A stretch of 64,000 bases of DNA from Ephydatia muelleri (GCA_013339895.1 JABACO010000033.1:266087-330086), one strand, 5' to 3'. Shown: positions 24,201-33,385, numbered from the stretch's first letter. A program made the numbers and translations. The notes: a model not told the origin generated them from the letters alone.

Positions 24201-25706
24201 TTGAACCCCAGGGGGTATCGCACGTAGGAACGTCGGCACGGATATAGTCCAAGACTCCAAAATGCATTTTACTGTAGAGAAATGGTGTAGTATGAAGTGG
24301 TGAAAATAGGATGTCGATAGCGTTAATCGTTGGGAAGTTATAGCGATGCAAACGTGATGCATTTTTATAACATTTTTATAATATATGAGTGGTGCAACTT
24401 TCTCGTGAACTGTCCCATATATAGATATAAATAAGAATGAAATGGTAGCATGATGTCTTGCTAGTTGACATAATGTTGTCATGTATTAAATATTGTCTCT
24501 AATACATGTAGGTAGAATTCCATATTACTGTCCCCATTTCATGTATCCACCTTTTCTGATACAACAGCTGCCCCAGTATTCTGGCTATTCCATGCCGTGC
24601 TCTTGATGAATTTGTCTCAAATGAAAAGCATCGGTGGTTCTAGCAATTTAAGATCGTTCATGTTGTTAGCAATGCTTAGTAAATCTTATTGAAATACCGG
24701 GTTAAACAATATTCTGATCTAGATGTATTTGTTTCATTTTACTATCAAAAAATATATCTTTCATATAGTGATCCTTAATAAATATTGCAGCTTTCGTTCT
24801 TTTGCTAATGAGCACAAGACTCAGCTTTCAGAAGGATTTATAGATGGGGACTTGGTGGAAAAGGTTCTAGACTTGAAACAGTCTCAAATGGAAGACATCT
24901 GTAAAGGAATTAAGGTAGGTCTTCTTGTGCTAGTTTGATTTGTGACTTCTGATCATGCTTTCATGCAGCTACACACTGATAGATGCAAGTACTTTCTGGG
25001 TACACTGTATGTTAAATAAAGGGCATACTTGACATTCACATACGTTGTACATGTACTGTACTATGGCTTCTGACAAATCGCAATTGGCTTGGTAAAACAA
25101 GCTTAGTAGCTGTAAAACTATATTGCACTACACAGTTACATGTACATGTTACATGTATGTGCCATTGCCACCAGCATTGGGTCAGTGGCCCTGTAAACAC
25201 AGCACAACGTTTGATAAACCACTGATAACTGAGTTTTTTTACTTGGTTGAAATGTTATATCCTGTTTGTAGAAATGTTACCAAACTCTAAACAGTACATG
25301 TCATTTTCCTCATGCTTTTAATAGAGTTGCATGTTAATCAAAGCCTGTTAATGACTTGGACGTGTACAAATGTTGCACAGATGTAGAACCACCTGCATTC
25401 CAAATATGCACCATCTGACAATACAACATTTAAAGTTATTATAACTTATCAGGCTTAAGCGAATCAAGGGTAAAACTCTCGTGTGTAGTTTTAGTTAAGG
25501 CTGTGTTATTATTTTGAGACTGGGCTGTTTAGTTAGCTGATAAACGGCACATGTTATGCTTTATAGTTTTGAATATTGTTAACCTCTTATTTTTGTTAAC
25601 TTCCATTTCTCATTTATCTCAGAGCACTGAGATTCAAGGAGCTGAAGTAGAGGTCACAGTAGAAGATGTTGTTAAGCTGATTGAAGACCTGTCACGCTTG
25701 CACTGA
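3460..25706 (+). CDS. DDB1: DDB1, C-terminal third (12 exons; 5' part outside the window)
   Basis: DDB1 is the large adaptor that links CUL4-RBX1 ubiquitin ligase to DCAF receptors and acts in nucleotide excision repair. Coding exons: 3460-3555, 3687-3782, 4523-4656, 5123-5290, 5482-5579, 5969-6073, 6313-6378, 6833-6945, 7264-7349, 23470-23572, 24791-24914, 25623-25706. All have AG/GT borders and matching phases and give about 423 residues. They match DDB1 in order: DQIQMLHIQTVPL, EVEIFSVLLLDENTFE, KTKGDFILVGDLMRS, DNVNVFCRG, SRMATLIKSVG, FIDGDLVEKVLDL and a C-terminal EDLSRLH. This covers most of propeller BPC and the C-terminal helical domain. Intron 9 is 16.1 kb and full of transposons. 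About 27 residues expected between exons 9 and 10 are missing, although the phases still join. The gene may be functional if that exon lies hidden in the intron. Confidence 0.93.
4858..4907. repeat. (GT)n microsatellite in a DDB1 intron
   Basis: Nearly pure GT dinucleotide run with one TT interruption, between DDB1 exons 3 and 4. Confidence 0.9.
5845..5919. repeat. 75 bp near-perfect hairpin in a DDB1 intron
   Basis: The sequence starts AGCTAAGGTA and ends TACCTTAGCT. The two arms meet at the central palindrome TGTACATGTACA and differ at only a few positions. It looks like a small fold-back MITE or a collapsed inverted repeat. No clear target duplication was seen. Confidence 0.8.
7350..8040. 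other. DDB1 intron 9, proximal part; no gene seen
   Basis: Non-coding intron sequence with scattered TACATGTA palindromes (for example 7563-7620). It was read for the missing DDB1 exon (a strand resembling TPTQGSVLFGTVNG), which was not found. Confidence 0.5.
8050..8880 (-). pseudogene. retroelement zinc-finger N-terminus joined to a tyrosine-recombinase fragment
   Basis: From 8880 leftwards there is a Pro/Ser-rich linker, then a Cys/His finger block with CPELISSSMWKAHITLH, FPGNVP and ICRYCVQLVSHSRLSTHSKKC. The same block occurs in the retroelement at 12621-14096. From about 8470 the sequence changes to a tyrosine-recombinase catalytic domain: IHLKKSKCDQF, LCPVSAILTLIG, a degraded HSFR box (reads HSFS) and, in another frame, QTLGRWHNATFLCYIRIP with the Tyr nucleophile context. 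This pattern is known from Crypton/DIRS-type recombinases. Frameshifts and the lost Arg make it inactive. The junction is more likely a nested insertion or recombination than a real fusion protein. Confidence 0.6.
9075..9150 (-). ncRNA. conserved stem-loop motif of the retroelement 3' UTR, copy 1
   Basis: On the minus strand it reads GTGGCCACGAAAGGAGAGG, then AATC, CCCTCT and an AGGGC segment. An outer stem GGCC/GGCC and an inner stem AGAGG/CCTCT can form, separated by an internal loop. Related copies occur at 14345-14425 and 20650-20712, each about 210-260 bases before the ATT-rich tail. The likely role is RT template recognition, by analogy with other target-primed retrotransposons. Confidence 0.45.
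9194..9246. repeat. (AC)n microsatellite
   Basis: Uninterrupted AC dinucleotide run of about 26 units in the retroelement spacer. Confidence 0.95.
10912..11784. mobile_element. non-autonomous TIR element (hAT-like) inserted in the RT gene
   Basis: The ends are AGTGGCGGATCCAGG and CCTGGATCCGCCGC, flanked on both sides by TGGTACAC. Placing the ends at CAG...CTG instead gives a 5 bp duplication, GTACA. Removing the element and one TGGTACAC restores the retroelement frame: SSVP joins HLEILGAPIGD. The right end (11630-11722) holds three GC-rich hairpins. The same end is found at 55800 and, diverged, at 53510-53620, where a hAT transposase is present. No coding region of its own was seen. A MITE sits inside it at 11181-11356. 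Confidence 0.85.
11181..11356. mobile_element. fold-back MITE nested in the TIR element
   Basis: Arms of about 75 bp start AGGCCGGCATACACGGGGCG and end with its reverse complement; the loop is short. A TAA triplet flanks it on both sides (11178-11180 and 11357-11359), which fits the 3 bp duplication of PIF/Harbinger-type elements. No coding capacity. Confidence 0.75.
14097..14700. other. spacer: ATT-rich tail and 3' UTR of retroelement copy 2
   Basis: ATT-rich tract at 14097-14142, immediately next to the ATG of copy 1. It is followed by non-coding sequence that includes the conserved 3' UTR motif at 14345-14425. No gene recognised. Confidence 0.55.
14345..14425 (-). ncRNA. conserved stem-loop motif of the retroelement 3' UTR, copy 2
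   Basis: Minus strand: GTGGCCACGAAAAGGGAGGG, then ATCCCCTCTACCGATTAGGGCC. The inner stem GAGGG/CCCTC and outer GGCC/GGCC are kept although the sequence differs from copy 1. Confidence 0.45.
15085..15352. repeat. 134 bp tandem duplication in the nuclease domain
   Basis: Two almost identical copies begin CCGCGGGGCGAGACCTAGAA at 15085 and 15219. 134 is not a multiple of three, so the duplication shifts the reading frame of the nuclease domain and repeats the segment with GGDVVLRHN and RSRPA. Confidence 0.92.
17985..18210 (-). repeat. 18 bp minisatellite coding Pro-rich repeats
   Basis: About a dozen units of AAAAGGAGGCAGGCCTGG, some 15 or 17 bp long. Read on the minus strand they give PGLPPF or SRPASF repeats inside the N-terminal linker of retroelement copy 2. 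A second small repeat (GGGAGACTGGGAATC, three units near 18330-18365) gives the SQSPD repeats. Confidence 0.9.
18475..20455 (-). mobile_element. retroelement copy 3 (5' truncated, split by a Transib fragment)
   Basis: RT thumb sequence runs from 20449 to about 19921 (SLDPQVSLLLLRQCAGYCRLAHLARSTP, GGLGLRSLALHSPAANLASL). It stops where a Transib-like segment begins. The nuclease part resumes at 19148 and runs to 18597 (CKLGGDVVSRHNRLRD, RTRPADIL, ELGWVCVPFAVETYG). About 150 residues between thumb and nuclease are missing. The element starts directly next to an ATT-rich tract at 20461 and ends in an ATT-rich tail at 18475-18510, flush with the start of copy 2. Confidence 0.72.
19149..19920 (-). 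mobile_element. Transib/RAG1-like transposase C-terminus with a CACAGTG end
   Basis: On the minus strand, from about 19920: LLILKAVSSRRNVNIEELDHLCKETSLL..HWPTVRFTPSMHQILAHSAALI, then GLGVFSEEPLEHNNKNLRKYRESLARKTS and DVLTRLWIKSDPII. RAG1 and Transib show the same order: His before the last Glu motif, then SE..E..NK..R.FR...AR. A Cys cluster (CSFCGEHTVRSC) follows. The heptamer CACAGTG at 19149-19155 lies exactly where retroelement copy 3 is interrupted and fits a Transib terminal repeat. Only the 3' third of the element remains; the other end is lost. Cut-and-paste DNA transposition is the family role. Confidence 0.62.
20461..20770. other. ATT tract and 3' UTR of a retroelement fragment
   Basis: ATT-rich tract at 20461-20476, then non-coding sequence with a third copy of the conserved 3' UTR motif at 20650-20712 (minus strand GGGAGTGGCCCCCAAAGAGA, then GGAATTAACTCTGCGGATTA). 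No gene recognised. Confidence 0.5.
20774..21100 (-). pseudogene. retroelement copy 4, internal fragment
   Basis: A 106-codon frame contains NASLPDRASLLTVSSHASIWLSVTPSPGL. It aligns with LPDRARLLSVSSPNAATWLSTAPSPGL of copy 1, the segment between thumb and nuclease. The RT and nuclease proper are absent. It is followed on its 3' side by the UTR motif and ATT tract, so it is a heavily deleted copy of the same family. Confidence 0.65.
21103..21412. other. no gene recognised (DDB1 intron 9)
   Basis: Short open frames exist on both strands but none resembles a known protein. Probably decayed element sequence. Confidence 0.4.
21413..22857. repeat. 1.4 kb dispersed repeat, copy 1
   Basis: Homologous over most of its length to 28822-30193, in the same orientation. 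It begins with a 63 bp palindrome (21413-21475: CGTGCTTTCGTTAAC versus GTTAACAAAAGCATG) and ends at GAGCAGTGCATCTTA. Shared blocks include TTCACGTGGTGCGCAAGTGC, CCATCTCCCTT and AGCATCATAATCATTATTGA. Probably a non-autonomous transposon of unknown superfamily inside DDB1 intron 9. Confidence 0.75.
22858..23469. other. distal DDB1 intron 9; nothing recognised
   Basis: AT-rich intron sequence up to the acceptor at 23469. It was also read for the missing DDB1 exon without success. Confidence 0.45.
23592..24421. repeat. 830 bp near-perfect palindrome in DDB1 intron 10
   Basis: The left arm starts TATATGGGACAGTTCACGAG and the right arm ends with its reverse complement. The arms are about 390 bases with few mismatches and the loop is about 50 bases (around 23980-24030). 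The ends sit next to TA dinucleotides, which would fit TA-targeting elements with long inverted repeats, but this is not proven. In the DDB1 pre-mRNA it would fold into a long double-stranded RNA between exons 10 and 11. Confidence 0.93.
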
Positions 25707-26685
25707 TATCACTAACACAAACTCGGAATACTGCTATTGTGTATCTTTTCAGCATTCCTTTATTTCTCCCCTCTCCCCACTCCCATTTTTGATGCTGTTA
25801 CATGTATGTTGCACAGCACAGCATTCTGATCTTCTCCTATGATGCTTCTATATTCTGTTCTGTCGTTCTAGATGGGGGGGGGGGTACTTGGTGCGTATTG
25901 GCAGATTTTTGTGAGCTTGTACGATATTTTTCATCTGGTTAAGAAGCAATGGTAATCTGTGCAAACTTAAATTGTACCAAGCCATTATTGTGACGTGCAC
26001 TTTATTAACTATGTACTCCACATCCGAGTTGACAATATGAATGGTTTGACATTAATAAGTAAGCATCATCATTCGCAATTCGAACCCGGGGTGAGCTGCG
26101 TAATGTCACCTTAAAACCACGATCATCGATATCCACTTCGACCAGGCACGGCATTTAAACCGAGTTCCTCCCAAATTTTGCGGCTACGTTTAAACAGCAT
26201 ATTATCCTGCGTGATGCATTAAATAACAAATTAATATTGTTACTTAATGATTATATTACATGAGTTCCACAGAATTTGTATCGTATCCTACGTGTTCACG
26301 TGCATTCACGTGCACCGCACTGCTTGAGGTTTAATTGCTAAAATATAATGCGACATTGAAAAAAATGGTGGCGAATGCTCTTAATTGCTAGCAAATCGAA
26401 CACTGCGTTGTCTTCCATTGCTTTGAGACTACCAAAGGCTATATGCATGCATGCATTACAAAATGCAATTTGGTGCATGGTCATTTCCCCGAAGCGCTAC
26501 GGCCCGGTCCAAAATGCTAATTATAGCGGGGTACGTACGCGCTTAATTGTTTATAGTGTATAATATATAGGGTATGTCCCACAATCATAACAATGCACAA
26601 AATATGTACATGACAGAACATTAATTTGAACCCTGCGATTCAATTGTAACGTTTGGTGGAACGTAATTAATTCCAGAATACAAGC
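25707..26685. other. 3' flank of DDB1; no gene seen
   Basis: Contains the presumed DDB1 3' untranslated region. No canonical AATAAA was found close to the stop codon. A G-run occurs at 25873-25884. Confidence 0.45.
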
Positions 26686-26692
26686 ATCGCGG

Positions 26693-28164
26693 CAGAGATA
26701 ATATATTAAAGGGATTGGAAACAACCTTATCGATCGTCTAAACCGCAGTACAGGGCGAGGGTCGAAGCCATGCAGTATATGAATCAAATTAGCCGCGCTT
26801 AAGCTTTTACAAATACAGTTATTTGTAGCGAACATACATGGAATGGTGACAAAAAAAAAGATACGCATTCATGCACCTGCATGGATTTGAATTGCCTATA
26901 TTATAGGCATTGATTTTAAGACGAATTACCAAGTCAGTTGATGTTTGTACTGGTACTATCACAGAAAAGTGAAATAGGCAATGAAATGAGTAGTGGCGGT
27001 GGTGTTTGATTATCAGAATAAGAGATTGACAAATGGTTCTTGGATCAAACTCAATGGGCACTAGACTGTGCAGGTCACTGTATTTACCCAGGGAAATCAC
27101 TTCTAGCTGTGGTGGTCTGGACTCAGGTAACACATCACTACACATAAGAGAACCAGTGGATTCATTCTTATCTGGAGTACTTAGTGGAGTGTTAGACAGA
27201 AAAACTCAACGGGCACTTGACTAGCCAAGTCGCCGTATCTATCTAGGGAAGTCACTTCCAGTTGTAATGGTGCACAGGGCTCATGTAACACATTACTACA
27301 CATAACAGAAAAGGGATGTTTATCTGGAGTACATTGTGGAATGTTAGACCCACTATCCAGGGAAGTCACTTCTAACAGTGGTGGTCTGGACTCATCGCTA
27401 CACACATCAAGGAGGTGTTTATCTTTATGTATTGGAGTTGGAGAACAGTGGGTTCATTTTCTTTCTTCATTTTTTCTGTGTTTACTGAACCTAAACTTTC
27501 TTCCACCCATTCTAAAAACAAGTGTGAAAGAAAATAACGTCACGCGGTATATAGTACGTGAATAGGACTATATTAGCATCAAAATGTCTAATTAAAACTA
27601 TTCTTATATAAAAGTGAACTTACGTTGTATTTAGAACACACTGAATATGCGCATGCAACGCTACAACTAGATGAGTCTTTAACACCCAAAGAATAACTGA
27701 TCTAGCTCTACTGATGTAGGAAAAACTCCCCCACAAAGATACCACACCTTACGCGCGAAACACTCCGGATACTCGCCCCCTCTGATAGCTTTTTACCTGA
27801 ACTACGATACAGTAGCTGCTCAACCTATGTATCATGCAACACAGAAACCGTGTGAGAACATATTTTGGCCCTTTGTTTGAGTACAGACTGCTCCGTTGTC
27901 CATCTCTTACCCCACAAACATTGTTAGTACAATTCATCCTTACCGCGAACGGAAACTTTGCTTGTAAGCTCTTCAAACGATCTTTTCGGTTACTACCGAC
28001 TTATAAGGTGCACTTTGTTCCTACAACGAGACGCTTGTGTGAAAAATATAGTTCTGTGACACCTCGCAGGTGCGAGAAATTAGGACACGGGCTGTACGAG
28101 TCGTTCAATAACAAACGTATGGCGCACGTGACGCGTTTCCAATCCCTTTAATATATTATCTCTG
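26693..28164. mobile_element. TIR DNA transposon with a 7 bp target duplication
   Basis: The ends are inverted repeats of about 30 bp: CAGAGATAATATATTAAAGG...and CCTTTAATATATTATCTCTG. Both are flanked by ATCGCGG (26686-26692 and 28165-28171). Inside, 27020-27410 holds about three degenerate units of roughly 170 bp. On the minus strand these encode repeats such as PPQLEVISLGKYSDL and PPLLEVTSLDSGSN. No transposase was recognised, so it is probably non-autonomous. The superfamily is unsettled; CAG termini and a 7-8 bp duplication lean towards hAT. Confidence 0.82.
27020..27410 (-). repeat. degenerate ~170 bp repeats coding LEVTSL peptides
   Basis: The block CAGGGAAGTCACTTCTA occurs at about 27089, 27243 and 27357. 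It is accompanied by GGTCTGGACTCA or a variant, ACACATNACTACACATA and TATCTGGAGTAC. Read on the minus strand the blocks give LEVTSLD-type repeats with start codons in each unit. The protein family is not recognised. Confidence 0.65.
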
Positions 28165-28171
28165 ATCGCGG

Positions 28172-28820
28172 GCTTGTCTTGACGTACCTATGAATGCAGA
28201 GACTGCATGCCTGCCATTCATGTTACTTAGTGCAGTACGTCGTAGAGTTCGAGAGGCCACGTTAAGAGGAAAGCAACACACACACAGCATCCAAAGATGG
28301 GGACATAATTACCATGTATATGTATGTTGAAAATCGGTGCATGCATTAAACTGCATGCGTGTCGAAAAATATCCAAAAACGGTACCGCGGATTGTAGGAT
28401 GTATTTCTGTGTTTAGGCCGCCCGCTTTAGCTTATAGTTGCATGCATGGTTGTTGAATCGAAAGATTACATGGCTAGGTATATTTGAATACGTCAATCAA
28501 TATCCATAGGATCAAGGATTATAATTATACACGGACAAATAAATGGGATCGTTTTCGCGAAAAGTGACCTAACGCATGGTTTTCAAGATTTAAAATTTCT
28601 AGATATTCTAAAAGTCCGAAATGTCCTCTACACATTGCTACGCACTGATGAGAATCAGAGTATCTGTGATGGAGTTGTTAAGACTGAAATTTTAATTATA
28701 ATGTATGATAGAACTCTGCTCACGTTGTCCCTGGCAACCAATTTCCAAAACTTCAGGAGTTGATCGTGGGCAGCCAGCACAGGCAGGACTGGAAGGAGCA
28801 GGGAGAGGGAGGAGGAACGG
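28172..28820. other. no gene; MITE end at 28543-28700
   Basis: 28543-28700 carries ATGGGATCGTTTTCGCGAAA...GTGACCTAACGCA. It is an inverted relative of 29760-29915, so it looks like the truncated end of the same MITE family. The remainder shows nothing recognisable. Confidence 0.5.
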
Positions 28821-28821
28821 G

Positions 28822-30193
28822 ACTACTTTTAATGTCAATAATGACATTTAAAGTAGTTAACAAAAGCGCGTTCCATGTAATGGTATAATCCTGCAGGGGC
28901 ACATATTTTGTACAGATGTGCAATCAAGTCGCGCTTGCATTGTATTTGTGCATGCTTCACGTGGTGCGCAAGTGCTCGAGTGAGATCTAGATGGCTTGTA
29001 CAATGAGCACCAACGGTGGGCCATCTCCCTTGAGCAGGTGACGTGGTTGACAATTTAAGAAACTGAACTTGTTAAGTAAATTGGCCAACTATAGTTGGAT
29101 TTGTTAGGCCTTTTTATAGAAATGATAAGCCATTATTTTATACTGCAACTCTTAAGCATGTTTGAACAGAAAGCATATTTAGTACAGCATCTGGGTAAAA
29201 AAAGTAGCACAGTCCCGCGCAATCGCACGTTAAATAGAGCCATTTTCCTCGCCACATTATCATTGTTGTGTTGGTATAAGTGTATCAGTACGTTGCATGC
29301 ATGGTCAGCGGTACAATGCATTATTGAGCCAATATTAACTGGACTGGTTTAATTAACATGAGTTGGGTATGCATTTATATGCTATTTTTTTACACTCACA
29401 CTGAGGGTATATATGCAGAACGTATATTAGCAGAGAGCGGTGAGTGCAGTCCTGATTCTGCTGCCCCTTCCTTTGATAGGCTCATTGGTGATGGATCATC
29501 CTGGTTCTTCAGTTTCCCCCTTTCAAGTAAAGCCACTGCTCTATGGTACAGTAACTGGAGCCCTCGGTGAGCATCATAATCATTATTGACTTATTAGCTG
29601 GAATTGCATATAGCATAATGCAAGTATATTTAGGTAACAGAAATAAAGGCAGGAATTGAAATGGGATTGTTTCCATGATAAGGGACCTAACGCATACATT
29701 ATACATTTTCCAGTGCACGCGATAGAAATGTAACGCCTGTGTTGAAATGTATAGCTGATTAAAAATTCAATGCCTTTCAACTCCGATACTCTGATTTTCA
29801 GTGCATAAGAAGCAATGTGTAGAGGACATTTCAGTCTTCTAGAATATCATAAATTTGAAATCTTGAAAAACTTGCGTTAGGTCCCTTTTTGAGGAAACGA
29901 TCCCAATAGTGTTTATAATAACAGGCAGGTAGCATATACATGTGCAATAATGTAGTGCATTTGTGCATTATTTTTTGTGTGTAGTCACCTGCTGTTTATG
30001 TACATGTACATACGTAATGGGTAATCTGCACAAACATTTCAGGGCCCAGATCGCAGTATGTACTAGTTGATCTTTATCTGCGGTGATCTGGTAATAAGTG
30101 AGAAGGCAAATTCCCTCAGGGTTTGCTTGGCAATCAACTACTGTAGCTGTACGTTTGTTCCCATCGACCATCATCGTGCTGAGCAGTGCATCT
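28822..30193. repeat. 1.4 kb dispersed repeat, copy 2, with internal MITE
   Basis: Direct copy of 21413-22857, starting at a palindrome (28822-28857, ACTACTTTTAATGTCA and its complement) and ending GAGCAGTGCATCTTA. Within it, 29662-29915 has inverted ends TGGGATTGTTTCC...GGGACCTAACGCA and TGCGTTAGGTCCC...GGAAACGATCCCA, a MITE of about 250 bp. Copy 1 has a decayed version of the same insert. Confidence 0.75.
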
Positions 30194-30299
30194 TATCTAA
30201 TGTGAAATACCGGGTAAGCTAGATTGTATAGTCGTACATACGCTTCGAATGATGTACGGTATATCTAAACGCGCAAGTTGTCACGAAGAAAGAAAGAAT

Positions 30300-31190
30300 G
30301 AAAGTTCTGGACGGCTGTCATAGTGCAGAGCTAGGTGGAGGGCACTGCGGTCGAGGCAAAACACTGATGAATGACGTAAAAGAGTATTGCAAAACATGTG
30401 AACAGTGTCAGAGAGCTAATTGGTAGCCAGTATTCATGCCTTTGCAAATTACAAACACATGGTCACATTTTTATAATCAATCTACTAATATTTTTAGCAA
30501 ATTTGACAAGGTTTCTGCGGCCGGAGCTGCATCCTATTCCAGTCAAGGATGAAGTATGGCACACAATTGGTGTCGATTATATTGGACCTTTACCTGAGAC
30601 ACAGAAGGGAAACAAATACATCATGACAGTCTCCTGTCTGTTTTCCAAGTGGCCAGAGGCAACTGCTCTCCCTTATAAAACAGCAACAGGAGTGGCAGTG
30701 TTTCTTTTTTTTTGTGCTTCACATGACATGGCAGTTGTAAGGTTAAAATTTCTGATCAAGGTCGAGACTTTGTAATTCATGTAAATAACATAAGTACATT
30801 TATTTTGTCGTGATGTAATTGTATTTTATTTCAGGTGAACGATGAGCTTTGTTGTCTTTGTGGCATCCAGTGTAATATGACAAGTGCATACCATCCACAA
30901 AGCAATGGGCTTGATGAAAGGTTCAATAAAACATTGCAACGACAGTTATAGAATCCGAGCAAAACAGCTGGGATAAATTTTTAGATGCAGTATTCTTTTC
31001 ATATCGAGTATCTTGCGAGGATTCTACCAAGCATTCACCCTTTTACCTTGTGTATGGTCGTCAACCTCGTTTACCAATTGAGCTCCCGTATACAGGAAGA
31101 AAGATGGTGCAATGCGATGGATGCCTAAGTAGTTCCATTGCGATTGCTTGCGTGTATCTCCAGGCCTCATCAGGAGATCCACTATAGTAT
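30300..31190 (+). pseudogene. retroelement-type integrase (Gypsy/Ginger-like), broken
   Basis: The zinc-binding region is seen at 30340-30420 (GGGHCGRGKTLMNDV, YCKTCEQCQRAN). The catalytic core starts near 30520 with DEVWHTIGVDYIGPLPETQKGNKYIMTV (first Asp) and SKWPEATALPYKTAT. After a frame break it continues at 30838 with TSAYHPQSNGLDERFNKTLQR (Glu position) before a stop near 30948. A Cys pair (MVQCDGC) near 31105 may be the start of a PHD-like tail. Such cores join linear DNA ends into the genome. At least two frame breaks and stops show it is dead. No long terminal repeats, protease or RT were found nearby. Confidence 0.72.
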
Positions 31191-31599
31191 ACTCTTCCCC
31201 TGTATGTTCTAAAACAGTCAGAATGCATCAGGAGCATGAGTGAATTCTAGCTCAATCATGTCACAGTTTGAGACAAAATATGCATGCTTTATGTGCGCGA
31301 CAGAATTTCCTGGGAGCGACAGAATTTCCTTAGGAAATATGGCCGCTACGTTTAATTAAAGCGACACCGAAATATTGTCGCCGCGACACTATTTCCTAAC
31401 GACAGAATTTCCTGTGACACCGGATCAATAGTTTAAATTCACTAGCTATTATATGGATAATTCACACAGTGCAAAAAGTTTGTTATACGACACTGTATAT
31501 TATAGCGATATATTTGAATATACGCAGCAATATAAGCTGTCTGCGTATTGAACATAATAAGCAGATGCTTATATTGCAATATAGTCAGTCACGTGTGGT

Positions 31600-32567
31600 T
31601 TGTGGTATCCTAGCAAACCTTTGAATTTCATTAATGTTACACTCTTTGGTGAACCGCGCACTATCGTAATTTGGGTTTTGACCTACCGTAAACCAGTCCC
31701 CCCCTCCCTTTGCATCTGCTTGGTTATAAAACATTTCTTCGCACATATAAGTGGTACAACACCAAACACAAAATTCAAACACCATAGTGCTTGAGACAGC
31801 GGTTCCCACTAACTTAGTGTGACCTGATAAAGACGAGAATATAATAACTTTTGGCGCCAATTGAAATAGCCATACTTACCTCTAGTGATGGACTTGTTGG
31901 TGCCGTCGTTGTTTTAGTTTTCGACCTAACCAAATGCGCACAAGAAGAAAAATACATTTTAGTGCCTCTCAGCATACTTACCAGTTCGAATCGAAACGCT
32001 GCAGAAAAGCAAAATGAAGGTAGCAAAGCCATTGCGTAACTTACCTCAGCAGAATCGACCGCTTGTGATAGCCGAAAACCATAGTCCTTGAGACAGCGGT
32101 CCCCACGTACTACGTGACATGATAAAGACGGGAACATAATAACATTTTGCATCAATTGAAATGGTCATACTTATCCCTACTGATGGTCTTGTTGGGGCCG
32201 TCGTGTTTTAGTTCTCGGCCTAACGAAATGCGAAAAAAAAAAACATTTTAGTGCCATACTAACCAGCAGTTCGAATCGAAACGCTGCAGAAAAGCAAAAT
32301 GCAGATATAGTAATGCCACTGCGTAACTTACCTCAGCAGAATCGGCCGTTTGTGATAACCGGAGACCAACACCAATAAAGCGCATTGCACACAAATTGTG
32401 AGTCGCTTACCGTATACTAGGCTTGCTTTCAGCAGGTTGATGGGGCTGATGTACTGCATCACAAACGCATCCCCAAAATAACACAACATGATAAACAAAG
32501 ACACGTACCCTACCAGGCCACACTCACACAGGAACCCGCCAAAATTAGCCAACACGTGCAATGGCAT
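31600..32567 (-). other. possible spliced minus-strand gene with duplicated exons
   Basis: An ATG at 32567 opens a hydrophobic frame (MPLHVLANFGGFLCEC, VSLFIMLCYFGDAFVM) that ends at a GTAAGC donor near 32410. Two modules of about 280 bp (31760-32045 and 32046-32345) repeat exon-like blocks followed by GTAAGT donors: RLSQAVDSAE, CGTTTCGATTCGAACTG, and KTKTTTAPTSPSLE. The product is not recognised. It may be a captured host gene piece carried by the CACTA element. Exon joins are not established. Confidence 0.3.
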
Positions 32568-32679
32568 ACTCTAATTGGTGCACTTTTAAATTTGGAACAA
32601 AAATTATAAATAGTAAATAACAACGATAACTGTGTATAAGAGCACTAAACTATGACAAGTATTTAGCAGATACTGATGG

Positions 32680-32960
32680 ACGTCTGTGTGGATATGTATG
32701 TGTGGACATCTGTCTGTGTGTGTGTGTCTGTGCATATGCGCGTGTGTGGACAATAGACATCTGTCTGTGGATGCGTGTGTGTGTGGACATCTGTCTGTGT
32801 GTACGTGCAACTGTGTGTCTGTGTGTTGTGTGTTTATGCGTGTGCGTGGACATCTATGTGTATGTGCTAGTGTGTGTGTCCGTGTGCGTGTGGACATGTA
32901 CGTGCAAGTGTGGACATTGTGCGAGTGTGTGCATGATGTAGGATGTAGTGTGTGCGAAGT
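32680..32960. repeat. TG-rich degenerate minisatellite
   Basis: Irregular repeats of GTGTGTGGACATCTGTCTGTG with GT runs and variants. Long open frames on both strands here are repeat artefacts. Confidence 0.75.
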
Positions 32961-33385
32961 GGATTTATATGTTACATCGATCTGTATAGCTAGGCTCGAA
33001 TTCCAACTTCGGCATTGAGCGTGTCAAGTTCGGTTTGTACTGACGGTCGCATGCAAGGTATAATTAAGTACTAAAGGCTAAGCGCCGGCTCCTTAGTAAT
33101 TAGATGCTTATTAACGCTTATACGAGAAATGATAACTTGCACACAAATATACACACTAGAATATGTGAAACTTGAATTACACGGTGGTATGATATAAATA
33201 TACTTACGGGGGCATATTTTTGTACACTTCATTGTGCCTATAAAAACAGTGACGTATTTAACACTTGCGGATTCTTGAATATACGCCGTCTTATATTTCA
33301 AATATAGTACTCAGGCGTATATTTTGGTTATTCTCAAATATACGCAAAAATATACCGTATCGTATACCTAACTTTTTGCACTGTG

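Larger units (their letters stand above)
31465..33385. mobile_element. 1.9 kb CACTA-type (EnSpm) element, non-autonomous
   Basis: The ends are CACAGTGCAAAAAGTTTG and the inverted match CTTTTTGCACTGTG, flanked by TCA on both sides (31462-31464, 33386-33388). A 3 bp duplication and CAC ends fit CACTA elements. The ends resemble those of the large element at 35947-48672 (CACTGTGCAAAAAAC). It carries minus-strand exon-like sequence and a TG-rich tract but no transposase. Confidence 0.75.

Noticed and set aside
26070-26110. tRNA or SINE-like B box (TTCGAACCC)
   Set aside because: No flanking stems or A box could be fitted, so neither a tRNA nor a tRNA-derived SINE is supported.
31310-31420. Repeated GCGACAGAATTTCCT units as a CRISPR-like array
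   Set aside because: Only a few irregular copies with no regular spacers, in an animal genome; likely remains of a short element.
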